A DNA stretch of 64,000 nucleotides from NCBI GenBank assembly GCA_949357655.1, contig CASHTG010000013.1, forward strand, positions 434,001 to 498,000. The letters run 5' to 3'. The position numbers were made by a program, and so were the translations under genes. The notes below the pieces were generated by a model that was not told where the DNA came from, made no database searches, and saw only the letters and a list, made by a program, of their open reading frames with translations. Origin of the DNA: Parascedosporium putredinis. Its lineage: Eukaryota > Ascomycota > Sordariomycetes > Microascales > Microascaceae. Of this stretch, positions 33,373 through 45,800 are shown one piece after another. The first letter of the stretch is position 1; every line of letters starts with the position of its first letter.

Positions 33373-35372
33373 ATGGCGGCCGACTCCGACAGCGCCGGAA
33401 CGTCTGGCCTAATTACATTCCATATCAACGGGCCTGGCCAGCCCCCAAAAACGGGAACAAGGCGACCCGCGTTAGCCTTCAAAAGTTCGCACGGGATGCA
33501 TCACTTGCAAGAAACGCCATGTCAAATGCGACGAGGCGAAACCCCACTGCAACAATTGTCTCCGGATGAGCGGCCGTTGCGAGGGGTATGCCACAGCCAC
33601 GAAGCGCGAAAAGGCGGCGGCGGTGCCGCGGGGGCGCAGATTTGCTGGGACTCGAGGGAGAAGAAGGGAGGGCGGTCAAGTTCGGCCCCGTCGTCGGCCG
33701 CCACGGCAATATCCTCCCCACGCTCCTCGGTCGCCTGGTCCGTCGCTTCGTCTTCCGCAGCGTCCTCTCCGCGTATGGCGAGGAGCCGTGCCCTACAGCT
33801 ATCAGCTTCGGGGATGCCACGTGCGCCGTCTATTTTGACGAGTTTGTCAGCTTGGTCTGCAGCCCTTGGATCTCCGCCGCCTGCCACGGGGACTGGTGGA
33901 AAATCATGCTGCCTCAGCTCGCGCGGAGCAATATCTACCTCTATCACGCAGCCATCAGCGTAGGTGCCCTGAGCAAGTGGCATCAGCGCGCGGCGCACAC
34001 CGATGCCGCCCCGCGCCCACTCTTGCCGGCCCCTGGCTCCGCCGCCGAGATGGAGAGCGACCCGCATTACCTGCGTGCCATCGCTCACTATTGCCAGGCC
34101 CTTCGCCTGCAGAGAAAGGGCGCTTCGACCACGGACGCTCTCTTCCTCTCCATCCTACTCGTCTGTTTCGAGACCCTCCGCGGGAACAACAAGACGGCGC
34201 TCGCCCACGTGAATCACGGCCTGGCCCTCCTACTCTCCGTCGTTTCCGACGTCGGCCCTGGCGAACGCATGGGCGCCGCCCTGGCGCCAAATCCACGCCC
34301 GGTTCTCGGGGCGGTGGCGGACATCTTTGTGAATCTTGCCGGTCAGGCCCGCAGCGTCCTACCCGGCCGCCTCGCCGAGGGGGCCCCATTCCCCAATTTT
34401 ACCAAGGGTCTACGCAAGAAGAAGCAAACAATCGAGTCCTTCATGATCACGTTGAGCGAGTTGCCGCACTGCTCGGTCACGGTGGATAACGTGCCGGAAG
34501 TCTTTACGAGCCTGGATCAGTTTGAGCAGTACTGGCTCGCCCTCGGACGGAAGCAGGTCAACGTGAGCGCCGTGCTGATGGAGGTGGTTCGGTCGTCGGG
34601 TATGCTGAGCGTGAATGCGACCGACGACCTGAACAACTTCTACCAGAATCTCCTCGGAAACCAGCGCATCACAGAGATCTGCGAGGAGCTGACGGCCCTG
34701 ATGCTCACTCTGGGCAACGCCTTTACCCCGCTGTTCAACTCCATCATCATGACGGAGGGCGTCCACTCGCCGCTGTACTTTCGCGCCCTCTACCTTCGCC
34801 TCCAATTCATAGCCTCCTACCTCTTTCAAAACCCCTCTTTCTACCTTCGCGTCGAGTACCTCCAGGCCCAGACCCCGTACTTCCGCGAGTACCTGACCAT
34901 GGCCCAGCTCGCCCTCCGCGCTGTCCGCCGCGAAATCAAGCACCCCGCCCAGCAGCTCTCCCTGCAGTGCCTCATGTCCTCTCACCTCCTCCTCGTCGCT
35001 TTCTTCTGCCGAGAACCCCTCGCGCGAGAGGAAGCCCTGAACCTGCTCGAGGATTACCCCGTCCAGGACGGCGTCTGGAACGTCCGCTCCCTGTACCAGC
35101 TCGGCGTCCGTAACCGCGACGTGGAGAGGAGAAATACCCTCGAGGGATCGCCTACGGCGCAGTGGGAGCGGCTGCGCCGGAGAGAGTACCTCTTCGAAGA
35201 GGGTGGAACACGCGTCATATTCCGGTTTATGGATAACGTGGATGATCTGGGGGCGTGGGAGCTGGTGGAGGAAGCAGGAGAGCTCTCCGAGGACCAAAAG
35301 CACATGCGGTGGACGCGGCAGCCCCTCACGGGATCGGGAAGGCTGCTCATGGTGGATCTGGTCAACGTCTAG
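33373..35372 (+). CDS. Zn2Cys6 transcription factor with C-terminal fungal regulatory domain, N-terminus frame-broken
   Basis: From the ATG at 33373 (MAADSDSAGTSGLITFH) the frame breaks near 33450, 33488 and 33630, each at a homopolymer. Following the breaks gives a zinc cluster, TGCITCKKRHVKCDEAKPHC then NCLRMSGRCEGY. After the third break a single open frame runs to 35372: FGPVVGRHGNILPTLLGRL, CSPWISAACHGDWWKIMLPQ, YHAAISVGALSKWH, HYCQALRLQRKG and DALFLSILLVCFETLRGNN. The last block is typical of short C6-regulator families in which an aspartate-rich start is missing. No intron was seen. It lies between the enzyme pair and the ABC transporter and is a good candidate regulator for one or both. 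That link is inference. Confidence 0.8.
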
Positions 35373-36294
35373 GACTAATTCACGACAATGCCTAGATGAA
35401 GATGCGTGAAGCGAGGGACGCAGAAAAACTGCAATAGACCATGGCTGAAGCGAGACACGATAGAGAAGGGGCCTAGTCAGCACATCTTATATTATACCCG
35501 TCGTTATCGACCAATTCCTCATTCCTCTCTGACCATCATACCATTGTAAGGATGAGAGTAACCAAAACTACGTGTGACTGAAAATATCTATCTAGAATAG
35601 TTGTGCGCCAGTGTCCTTCTTTCTACTGAGGAGGGGTAGCCGAGTCCAGTCAACCAGACCGAACAGCCTCCAAGGACCTACTTACGTAGGGCTTATCCAA
35701 GCATTTCTAAGCTTGTTTCCCCCTTTTTTCAACGTTATATCACGACCAAGCTACGCCCATAAAGCCTGATGGAAAATGGGTCTAATGTGTAATAGGTCGA
35801 GACCTGGCCAGCGGAAGCGGTATCGGCACCTATTCATAAACCCCTCTTTGAGGTCACGAATAAGATCTCACTGGGAGGAAGACACAGTCATAACTTCTCA
35901 CTATTTCCATTGTATCTACATATATGTTCCTTTCTAAGCGGAGTAATGAGAAGTATGTATACTAGCATCACGACGTAGTACGTATATTGCAGTAAGCCTA
36001 AATTATTATTAATACTATCCTCTGAAAGTAAACTTTGATGGAATCACCAGTTATTGTGATATCTCTGCATACCCATCAATCTCATCTAGGACACTACTCT
36101 TGCGAGTGTATGTCAGCGTCCCGCGCTTCACTATCTAGAACGCATCCCATTCAACACCTATAGGTACACTCGACTACGATTATTTATAAAACCCTAGGCA
36201 GCACGGTAAACTTGTCACGAATAGCCTATGGATAGGGCCCTGGAAACGAGCCATACGGGCACAAGGCGATGGACCTTGGGCGCAGGACCATTTC
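35373..36294. other. Convergent intergenic region, no gene
   Basis: About 920 bases between convergent genes. AT content rises after 35,900. No ORF with coding features. Confidence 0.5.
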
Positions 36295-39200
36295 CTACTG
36301 ATCCAAAGCCTGGTTTCGGCACTGTAAAAGGGGTTAGCAATAGCCACCAGCGATGTAACGGCTCGAGCCGGGGGATGAGGACTTACCATGCTCCAATACA
36401 CGCCCCTCCTTTGAATTAGCTCGTCATGCGTCCCTTTCTCGACAATCTGCCCCTCGTCAAACACGAAAATGACATCAGCGTTCTGAATCGTCGAGAGCCT
36501 ATGTGCCACCGCCACCATTGTCCGACCCTCGCGTGCCTTCTCCAGCGCGACTTGCACAATCTTTTCAGACTCGGAGTCGAGCGCGGAAGTGGCCTCGTCA
36601 AGAAGTAGGACCTTGGGGTTCCGGATGAGCGCGCGGGCGATGGCGATGCGCTGCTTCTGTCCGCCAGACATGGCAAGCCCCTTGGTGCCGACGTCGGTGT
36701 CGTAGCCTTCCGGAAGAGAGATGATAAAGTCGTGGATGAAAGCAGACCGGCACACGGCGTGGAGGGTTTCCTCGGAGATGGAGGACGGGTCAGATACCCC
36801 GATGAGGATGTTATCGCGGAGGCTGCCGCGGAAGAGCGTCGGCTCTTGCGAGACGAGGGACAGGGTGTCGCGGTAGCCAAAGATGTCGTAGTCTTGGATG
36901 TTTGTGCCGTCACAGAGAATCTCGCCGTCTCCAGGTGCGATGTCGTAGAAGCGTTCAAGGAGGGAGATGATGGTGGTTTTGCCGCAACCGGAGGGCCCCA
37001 CAAGGGCGGCGAACTGACCCTTTTCGATGCGAAGATTGAGGCCCTTGAAAACGTCAACATCGCGTGTAGGGTACTTGAAGTGTACGTTCTTCAACTCGAT
37101 TTCCGCACCACCCTTTACGTCGGGTACTCTACCCTTGAGCGCGCGCTGCTCCTCTTGCAAGGCGTTGGAAGACTCGATGAGGTCCATGATGCGGTTGGCG
37201 GCGCTCTTGGCCTTGGCCGCGCTGGGGGCAATTCCGAGGGACTGGCCGGCTGCTTCGGCGCCTTGGATGGCTGCCAGGTAACACACAAGGAAGGCTTCGA
37301 GCGTGTACGAGCCATTGGCGAGGAGCCTTCCGCCGTACCAAAAGACGAGCGCCTGGCACCCAAGACCGGCACTCGCGGCGAAGCCAAAGAGGACCGAGTT
37401 CCAGCGTGCCTTGCGCATGGCCTCATTGACGTGCGCGTCCAAGAGGCGCTGGTAGCGCGCATCAATGGCGGACTCCATGGTCAGCGCAGATACGGTCCTG
37501 ATGGCGCCGAGGGCCTCGGTGGCGAACTGGGAGCTTTCCCGAAATACCTCGGCGTTCATCTCGTCAAACTGGACTTCCTGGCGGAGTTTCCAATATCCCG
37601 ACGCGAGCATGATGGGCATCGTCACAAAAGTCGCCACGAGGCCGAGCTGCCACCCGTAAAACAAGGAGAGGATGACGCAGCCCACGATGGTGAAGATGCC
37701 GGACACGAAGAAAGCAAGATTCAGCCCGAGCAGCTCCTCGAGTTGCTTGGCGTCGCCGCTCACGCGGGAGGTGAGGCTTCCGTGGGAGTTTCCTTCCTCG
37801 TCGAAAAAGGCGGCCTTTTGGTAGAGCATGGCGGTGAAGTAGCGCTGCTTGTAGACGGCGCTGACGTTGTATTGCGCACGCAGGCTGGACCACCCGGCCG
37901 CGAGGTAGGCGAGCCCTACGCCGCCGGCGAGGGCCAGCCACATCAAGCTCCAGAAATTGGCCTCCCTCCGGAGTTCGTCGCCCGTAAGGAGGAAGACGCC
38001 GATGACTTTGGAAAACAGCCACGCTTGAATCGGGGTTCCGGCGGCGACGGCTGCGCCGGAGAGGATGATCAAGACGTAGAGGGGCCATTGGGCGCGCTCC
38101 ATGTACAAAGCTTTGCCGAAGCCTTGGACTAAGCTGCGGGGTTTCTTCTTCTTCGTCTCCTCGGCTTCACCGGCGATGACCTCGATCACTGGTTCGCTGT
38201 CGTAGGCAGCCGCCTTTTCTGCCTCGGGATTGAAGTCATCGGCGACGGAAGTAACTTGCGGCTCCTCGTGAGAGGAATCGGACAAGCGGAGAGCCTGCGC
38301 GTGGACAAGGCCGCTATATACGCCCTCCGAGTTCTCCATGAGGGCTTCGTGCGTGCCCTCCTCGACAACGCGTCCCTTTTGCATCACGACGATCCGGTCG
38401 GCCTTGCGAATGGTGGACAGGCGGTGGGCAATGGTGATGGTGGTGCGGTTCTTGGTCACGCGGTCGAGCGCCGCCTGGACGATTCCCTCGCTGCGGGTGT
38501 CCATGGCGCTCGTGGCTTCGTCGAGGATCATGATGCGCGGATTCTTGATGATGGCTCGGGCAATGGCTACGCGCTGCTTTTGGCCTCCGGACAGCTTGGC
38601 ACCACCGTCGCCCACTCGGGTGTCGTATTTCTACACGGGGTAAGAAGTTAGATGAAGCGTTTTTTACGAAAGAAGAAGCAGACGTAAATGTAGAGATCTC
38701 TTACCTCGGGAAGACGGTCGATGAACTCGTGAGCGTAGGCTTCTCGGCAGGCTTCTTCGACCATCTCTCGCTTCTTCTCTTCCGGGAGATCGGCCCATTC
38801 CGTGCCAATCAGTCCGTTGGCCACATTAGCATAGATGGTGCCGTTGAACAAAAAGGGCTCCTGTTGGACAAGGCCGATCTGGGCCCTCCACCAAGTGATG
38901 TCGAGGTCTTCGAGGTTGTACTCTCCGACCATGACCCTTCCCGAAAGCTTTGGTTTGGCGTCGACGGCTGCGGCAGTTTGCTCTGCATCCTGCGGTTTTG
39001 TCTGGCTTTCTTCCTTGCCGGGCTCCTCACCTTTCTTGTTGGAACCGTCCTTTTTCTTCTTCTCGGGGAGTTTGGACTCGACAATGAGGGGTAGTAAAGG
39101 CTGGTCCTGCAGGGAGTACCAGCGTTCCAGGAGGCCGACAATGGTACTCTTCCCGGAGCCAGACGGACCGACGAGAGCCGTGTTTTGGCCAATCTTGATA

Positions 39201-40461
39201 CGAAGGTTGGCAGAATCCAACACGGTCGCGCCCGGACGGCTAGGATACTCAAACACAACGTCTTCAAAGACGATATCCTCGTCCTCGATATCGGGCTTTT
39301 CCGATCCGGAAGAGGGTAGGGGGCGTCGATGACGATGAAGAACTCGCAGGCCGCCACCATTGCCTTACTCACCGCCATCAGAGGCGTCGCGATGCGCTCG
39401 AGAGACGTCAGGATCAGCATGACGGACGTCAGTACGATGATGACCGTGCCCGGATTGTCAAGGGTGCCCTTGATGTATCGCTGCATGCCGTACCAAAAGG
39501 CAAGTCCAAACGCGCCAAAGATTCCAAAGAACTAAGAACCGCGTTAGTTCAACATTTTAAAGCTCTGTTCAAAAGATAAGGGAGATTGTGTTATTACATA
39601 CCACAAGGCCAAACTGGATGCCAATGATGGGAGCCAGTTTTTGTGCCCGAGTTCGCGCTTCCTGAACCCACTGTCCGTAGCGGACGATGATGCGGGACTG
39701 CGCGCCACACGCCATGATGTGGCGAATTCCGCCGAGGGCCTCGCTCGCGACTGCCGTGCTATGCGTGTCCGCCTCGATCGTGGCGGCCTGGCCCTTGACC
39801 GTCGTCGGCAGGATGATGCACAACACCAGAATCTCGTACAAGATGAGCGAAGAAGTTACCAGCGTGATGTCCCAACTCCAGACAAAGGCCACGATGATGG
39901 AGGCCCAGATGGTGCCATTAAACTCGAGAAACGTCCCCAGCCGCTCCGAGATGCCGATCTGAAGCGTCGTCGAGGTTGTCGTGATAGCGGTGGCGGGCGC
40001 CCCGGCAGGCATGGTGTCGATGATGTGGACGGACTGCGCAAAGAGCGCGCGGAGGTAATGCTGGCGGACGGCGGAAGACAAGCGGACGCCGATGACCTGG
40101 AAGCAAAATTTGTTGACGGTATTCAGGGCCCAACGCCCGAGGAAGAGCGCCAAGATGTATAGGGCTTGCCTGTCGATGATGGCATATAGGTCTTGGGGGT
40201 CATGGCGACGTCTGCCTGGAAGAACTTGGCGAAATCATTGACGAGCTGGCCGAAGATGACGTTCATGAGTGGAAGCGTCACGCCGGCGCCTATCGAGGCG
40301 ATCGACGCCGCGGCGTATATGACAAAGTCCCATTTCGTGGCGTAGCCAAAAACGCGGATGTAGTCGGAGAACTGTGGGGTGCGCTCTGGGCGTTTGGGTG
40401 CATCGGACTCGGGCTCGGGCTCGGGTACCGCGATGGTTTCGTCGCGGCTCGGGGCCGACAT
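36295..40461 (-). CDS. Full-length ABCB (multidrug resistance/P-glycoprotein-type) transporter
   Basis: The start at 40461 (MSAPSRDETIAVPEPE) leads to the first membrane domain (DFVIYAAASIASIGAGVTLP, LNTVNKFCFQVIGVRL). NBD1 follows, with Walker A LVGPSGSGKSTIVGLLE, Q-loop LVQQEPFLFNGTIYANV, signature AKLSGGQKQRVAIA and Walker B IMILDEATSAMD. The second half repeats this layout with LVGPSGCGKTTIISLLE, LAMSGGQKQRIAIARA and VLLLDEATSALD. Introns: 39532-39601, 38631-38704 and 36322-36386. The last joins GVYWSM to CRNQALDQ and the stop at 36295. Without that splice the frame reads on to 36180, which I reject. Frame breaks sit near 40170 and 39320. Between Walker A and the Q-loop of NBD1 is a Lys/Glu-rich insert of about 50 residues. 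It should export lipophilic compounds at the plasma membrane. Confidence 0.9.
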
Positions 40462-41884
40462 GTTTTGCTTACGCTTCCTTGGCAATTAGCGTTCAATCTA
40501 TCTAGCAGCCGTATCGTGACCAAGTCGATGCCGCTTTTATATCATACCTTGTTCTAGTATTATTCTCCTAGAAGAGTAATAGAATGTGTAAATGCTGGGG
40601 AAAACAAGAGGTGTGACCAATGTAAGTAACGAAGGACACTGTCCGATGGCCTACGAGAAGTGGTCCAAGATTGAAAATGCGATGAGCAGAATCAACATTG
40701 AAAAGAGACAATTTTACAGGAAACCGGGTCCTTTTTATCTTGCCCTCGGCTTTGCCTCCCCTTTCCCTCCAAAACCCAACCTAGACGTGGTGGAGGTAAA
40801 TGGAAACATTGTCGACATCGTATATTACCCTTTGGGTGATATACGATGGAAATTTCCAACGCCATGTTTCCCGGCAAGCTCGGACCCGCAGTCGTTCATG
40901 TTCATGCTTGCGTCGGATCTCTGAAATGCCCTTTCCCTTTTGGGGTTTTTACGACGAGTCCGGATGTTTCATTTGATTGGTTCTTTGTCTGCCAACATTG
41001 CTGACTAACATCGAAGAACAGATCGTCGGGAGAAGAACCTTGCTTGCGGCGCTAGTTGGCTCGGTTTCCTAAAGCGGCCAATGCAGCTGGTCAACAAGGT
41101 TAGCAGCCTAAGAGCCAATCAAGTGAAACATCCATCTGCACTTGTCGTAAAACGCCCAAAAGGGAAAGGGCGATTTCAAGGGTTAAAGGCCTTCTTTCGT
41201 CTGGAACCATCCCCAACTTTCTACGCACCGCAGCTCATTGCTTCGTTGGTTGGTTCCCCCGAATCTTAAAATATTAAATATAGAGATAATATGGCACAAA
41301 AGTGAGTAACTCTTTCGACATTCGATGCCCAACGCGACGCCTGTCCTCATTCATACTGCCGTCTATGCATCCTCGTCGCAGGCTGGCTCAAGGCAATCAT
41401 CGGTGTTGGTTGGTTCGGCGTCGGGGCTGCAAACAGGCCAGATCTCGAGTTAGGGAAATTCAGTTGGTGAGCTAGTCTGCTGTAACAATAGAAAGCGGCG
41501 GAATTCAGCCGCCGGGTCATTATTCACGTCGATGAATATGGTAGCACGTGTAGAGTAATGTGCTAAGGCCTTCTCTCCAACGATACACTCGCCCCCTAGT
41601 TTCTTCCGGGTTCCTGTGATTGAAACTATTAGTCAAGATAACCATCTCAGGCTCAGATGGCACACTTTCGCCGATCCATTATTTCATCCCCGTGGTCTGG
41701 CTTGAAAGTAGTATTCACCAGCACTTACCTAGATGTTCCTAGGGACGGAGGAGGAGAGTTAAAGAAGCTATGGCTTATTAAACTAAAGTAGGTGCTTCTA
41801 TTCCTAAGTAAACACTAGATACGAGAGGTCCTTTGATAAACTTAAATCTAAGAAAAATCTATTATTATATACTGCGAGCCTAGT
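40462..41884. other. Upstream region of the ABC gene and gene-free gap
   Basis: About 1.4 kb without a supported gene. The frame at 40592-40924 has no family resemblance and spans a hairpin at 40816-40848. The remaining short frames are isolated. Confidence 0.45.
40816..40848. repeat. Near-perfect inverted repeat (15-base arms, 3-base loop)
   Basis: The arms CATCGTATATTACCC and GGGTGATATACGATG pair at 14 of 15 positions around TTT. It lies about 355 bases upstream of the ABC transporter start codon. It could be a regulator-binding palindrome or a chance or element-derived hairpin. Confidence 0.6.
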
Positions 41885-42865
41885 CTATTTAGCTTCGATT
41901 TGCAAGAAGACGACGAGAACCGCCGAATAGCTGATATATATAAGGCATTAACATATATACCAAATACGTATTAGAGTTAAGTATACTTACGCGGCAGTAG
42001 CTGCTAAAACTTCAAATGGCTTCGCAAAGGTCGTTAATTGCAGTAGAATAGTAAATGTTAGGATGAAAAACGTGATTATTCCAAGTCTCCGTATACTCTG
42101 AGTCTCGAATTGAAGCCACCACATTGGCCCTATCAATAAACTAAGTCCAGTTATTATGATTATGAACGTGCAAAAGGTTTCTAGCCCGGCATTGCTATAA
42201 TACAACGTCGTTTTATCAGACTGAGCCACATCATGCTTTGGATTAGCGCGGAATAGCCAACTTGAAGCAAGCCATTGGAATCGAAGTCGGAGCGGAGATT
42301 TTGGCTTATGACTGAGGGCAATTACGTCTCTACCCTTTTTCAGAAACTCTTGCTCCTCTGTGTCTATAGCATTTTCGTGGTTATAGAGCCAATTTTCAAC
42401 ATTTTGAATTTGGGAAGTTGATGCGGAAGGCGAATTTCTCAGTTGGGAATAAGATAGTAGATAGTCGTCTTTTTATAATTTAGTATAAACTACTAGAGCT
42501 TGGTAAAGATTCAAGTACACCAACTTACTATACTCCTTCAGTAAACACCTCAGCTCGTCTAGTATCGCCTCGCGTTGAGGAAGCGGTTCCGATCGCAAAG
42601 AGCTACAGTCTGCTAGCCTATCGCGTTGTCCTCGGCTAAACTGGTCTAGGTGTGCGAGTTCATCTTCTTTTCTGACAATCCGATCTTGCATTAGTAGTAT
42701 GACTCGTATGTTGAGCTGCCCAAAACGACGTAACACAAAAAAGTCATCAGCGGAGGACATCCATTTTGAGAACCCTGGATAACCCTCATCTCTCCAGTGA
42801 CATGCAGTGAACTGGTGTGGAGCTGATTGCGTTCTGGATTCCTCAGGAATCGCATGGGTATCCAT
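41885..42865 (-). CDS. DUF6594-family membrane protein
   Basis: The start at 42865 gives MDTHAIPEESRTQ. The upstream GTG-initiated extension in the same frame is not needed. Exon 1 holds GYPGFSKWMSSADDFFVLRR, FGQLNIRVILLMQDRIVRKE and DELRCLLKEY, the conserved start of fungal DUF6594 proteins. A short intron (42475-42513) leads to DYLLSYSQLRNSPSAS and three C-terminal hydrophobic segments: FCTFIIIITGLSLLIGPMWW, GIITFFILTFTILLQLTTFA, then VLAATAA joined across a second intron to YSAVLVVFLQIEAK. The stop is at 41885. The family is widespread in Pezizomycotina and has no established role. The gene stands in an AT-rich, gene-poor area and reads without frame breaks. Confidence 0.8.
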
Positions 42866-45800
42866 GGCCGAACGAAGATAAAACGCCACGAGCTCGCACT
42901 TGCGCACGGAAGATTTCCTAATTTATAGTTGGCCGGTTAGGCATCACCTAAACTGCCATTAATGCCCAATTTTTCCTCCCATGTGTCTTTCTTACCTTAA
43001 TCGGCATTTTGTCATGATACAACTAATTCTAAGACTCGAAATCTAAGACTACCCTTGACAGACTGTTCTCTGTTGCTTACTATACTACATCTTCTCTGAA
43101 ATCTACTCTCTTGTAAGTTGATTTTTAGCTCTTGGATCTTTCCATCATAACCAATTTTTTCGAGGTTATGATCTAAAGCTGACTTTTGCGTTATTTTCCG
43201 TCCCAAGGACGCCACCACCAGTTCCGAAGAATATCGCTAAAGTTGTTAGATATGGAGACAATCATTAAAGAATGTCCCAAGGACACCGGTCGTGTATATC
43301 TATTGATATAATATTCTATATCTAAAAGGAGACTAACTTAAATTAGCAGGGTAAGCAATTAGATGGGATATATTTGACTGTAGGAGGCATCGAAAGACGA
43401 AACACGAACAGAAGCCCCGCGTCGCTACCACCGCGCAGGCAGGAGGAATCTGAAGACAGCGGCTTACGAACCCTACAGCCCGAATCAACCCAAAATAACC
43501 TGCATCATGGCGAAGAGACACAGCAGCAACAGCAGGAAGAGCTAAACTGGGGAAGTAAGCTGTTAGAGGCGACCCCTAGATGGTTATTAGATTCTTCTTT
43601 TGAGAGATGGCTTATTTGGCGACACAGCAGGAAAGGGTCTTCATCAAGCCTACTACCCTCAAAGCGAAGAGCCTTATAACATGGATCAATAAACTATAGG
43701 GTTACTAGCTACAGCCAAGCCTCAGAAGCGACACTTAGACCGTATCGTATGCTAAAATTGTTTGAACTCTGGCTACAACATCAAAGAGCCATCTACTAAA
43801 GGGCCCGACTAGGGGCGACTATGTAGTATTAGCTGGGAACCATGTGGGTAAGTTCGGTGCATGATTCAGCAGCTACCACACTAGAACCCGTCCTGATCAA
43901 GACACGGGGAAATGTAAGATAGCGATTTCAAGAGCTACGAGTGCAGTCTTGATCAAGAACAAACGATTCAACATTATTCCCAAGGTCGCAGATATTACTA
44001 GAAATCGGCTAGCACACGCTGCCTGTGATCAACCCCGATATACTAGAACGGCTCTTTTGGCACAGCTCGGCCATGTGGGAGCAGGCGGCCCAAAGAAAGC
44101 GGTGAAGGGCCGTAGTATTAGAAATGCTCGGGTAACCAATGGAAGCAAAGTATATGGAACTGTACCTCGGTAATAAAAAAGAATTAAACCTTGACAGAAA
44201 GCAAGTTCCATATCCTTCGCTTTAGTTATTAGTTCAAGCACACTTGTGCCCTACACTTGAACACGTATATTGATTGCCTCGCTAAGCCAATAACAGGCCT
44301 GACTGTTCTAATCCTAAGGCAACCTGGTCTTAAGCAATACGTCTTAATGTTAGAACGTGACAGTTCCTGGGCGGACCGACACGGCAGCCGTGTCGCTTGG
44401 GGTCTTAGAGGGATAAGGGTTCTAGGGCTAGATGAAATATTAGCTGATTGCTAGCTTAACTAGAATATCAGGTTCGTTAATATCAATCGCCACAGTGCTC
44501 GCTCCAGCATTTCGCATCTCGCCATACTCGATAGATAATAATTTATATCTACTTACCCTCTGTCACCTAAGTTGCAAGACTTGGACTGACAATCGCTGAT
44601 CTCCCTACCACACGGTGCTTTCATCGTACCACCTAACTTTGGTATCGGTCTAAAGTGTCCTAGTAAAACGGAAAGACCAACAATACAAAATGTTTTGTGG
44701 ATTGTTTACGCATTTGTCAACCAAGTAGTGAGGCTGATGTTGATGGCTTCGCATTGAGCCACATTTGCGACCCACTTTCCTATGCATAACGCTGCATTCT
44801 ACTTCGGTCCCAAGGTCCCCGGGGTAGATGAGACACCTTTTCTCCCAATATTTTCGGGTAGACCCTGTGCATACAAGCTCTTCGTTACTTATTCAACTCT
44901 TTTGGACAAGAACCTTGGTTACTGTCGCTACATGTATCCTGGGGAAGATAAAGCAACGAGGGCCTCTAGATCGAGCCGTTACTGCTTCGAGAAAGTTAAA
45001 TAAGCATCGCCCATCTGGGGTTCACGTGGGTGCCATTAGTCGTCTCCGATTTGGGAAAGATCTGGCACGAGTGATAGATGAAGTTCAGCCCAGTGCTAGA
45101 CCTTCCTCCTTGTGCTTTTCGCCCATCCACGAAAGCACGAGATACCAAGAATGCAGCATTCGCTTGCGTTTGTCTGCGAAGAAGACGGGCCTTGGCTAGT
45201 CTCCGGCACTCGTTGCCCATTCGGGACCGCGCTAGCTCAAACCGGCCCTATTACGCTTAATCTTGGAGAATAAATGGGCCCATCTTCAGAGTCCCACCTG
45301 CATTTATTCTAGACCTTTACCGCTTCGCCTCACCACAAACGATCTCAACGAACGTGGACGAGGTCGAGGAACAGAGGCCACGGAAAAGGGAGAGAATCGG
45401 GGAAAGGAGAATTGGGTGCTTAGGGTTCGGTCTCCGTGGACATATCGCTTTGTGAGAAAGAGAAATGACATACAGTCAACACTTGATGTAGGATTACGTA
45501 GCAAGGCCGATCTCCATTTGCAGAAGCTCTAGTGAGATCTCATGGGTGTTTCACCAGGGGTCACGATACCACCTTCAGAATTGATCAGTTGCGTTGGCCC
45601 CTCCTCACAGGCCACAACAATGCCCGACCGGCCATTACGCCACAAACAGACCTAGATTCGCGTACCCACGAGCCATCAATCGACACTGACACGACCCGCA
45701 AGAACCCCACCAACCCACATCGGGGTATTTTGAAGCCTCTCCACGTACGCCCATGAATCTCAATCTCATGCGGTTGAGTGTAGGTCGGCATTTACGAGGG

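Noticed and set aside
34410..35483. 357-codon reverse ORF
   Set aside because: Antisense shadow of the second Zn2Cys6 regulator, whose forward frame carries the family motifs.
36180..36294. C-terminal extension of the ABC transporter to 36180
   Set aside because: The extension arises only if the 36322-36386 intron is retained. Splicing gives CRNQALDQ, the usual end of such transporters.
36732..38132. 466-codon forward ORF
   Set aside because: Shadow of the highly biased ABC transporter coding strand. It has no domain and the opposite strand is clearly coding.
40592..40924. 110-codon ORF upstream of the ABC gene
   Set aside because: No motif, spans the 40816-40848 hairpin, and lies in a likely promoter region.
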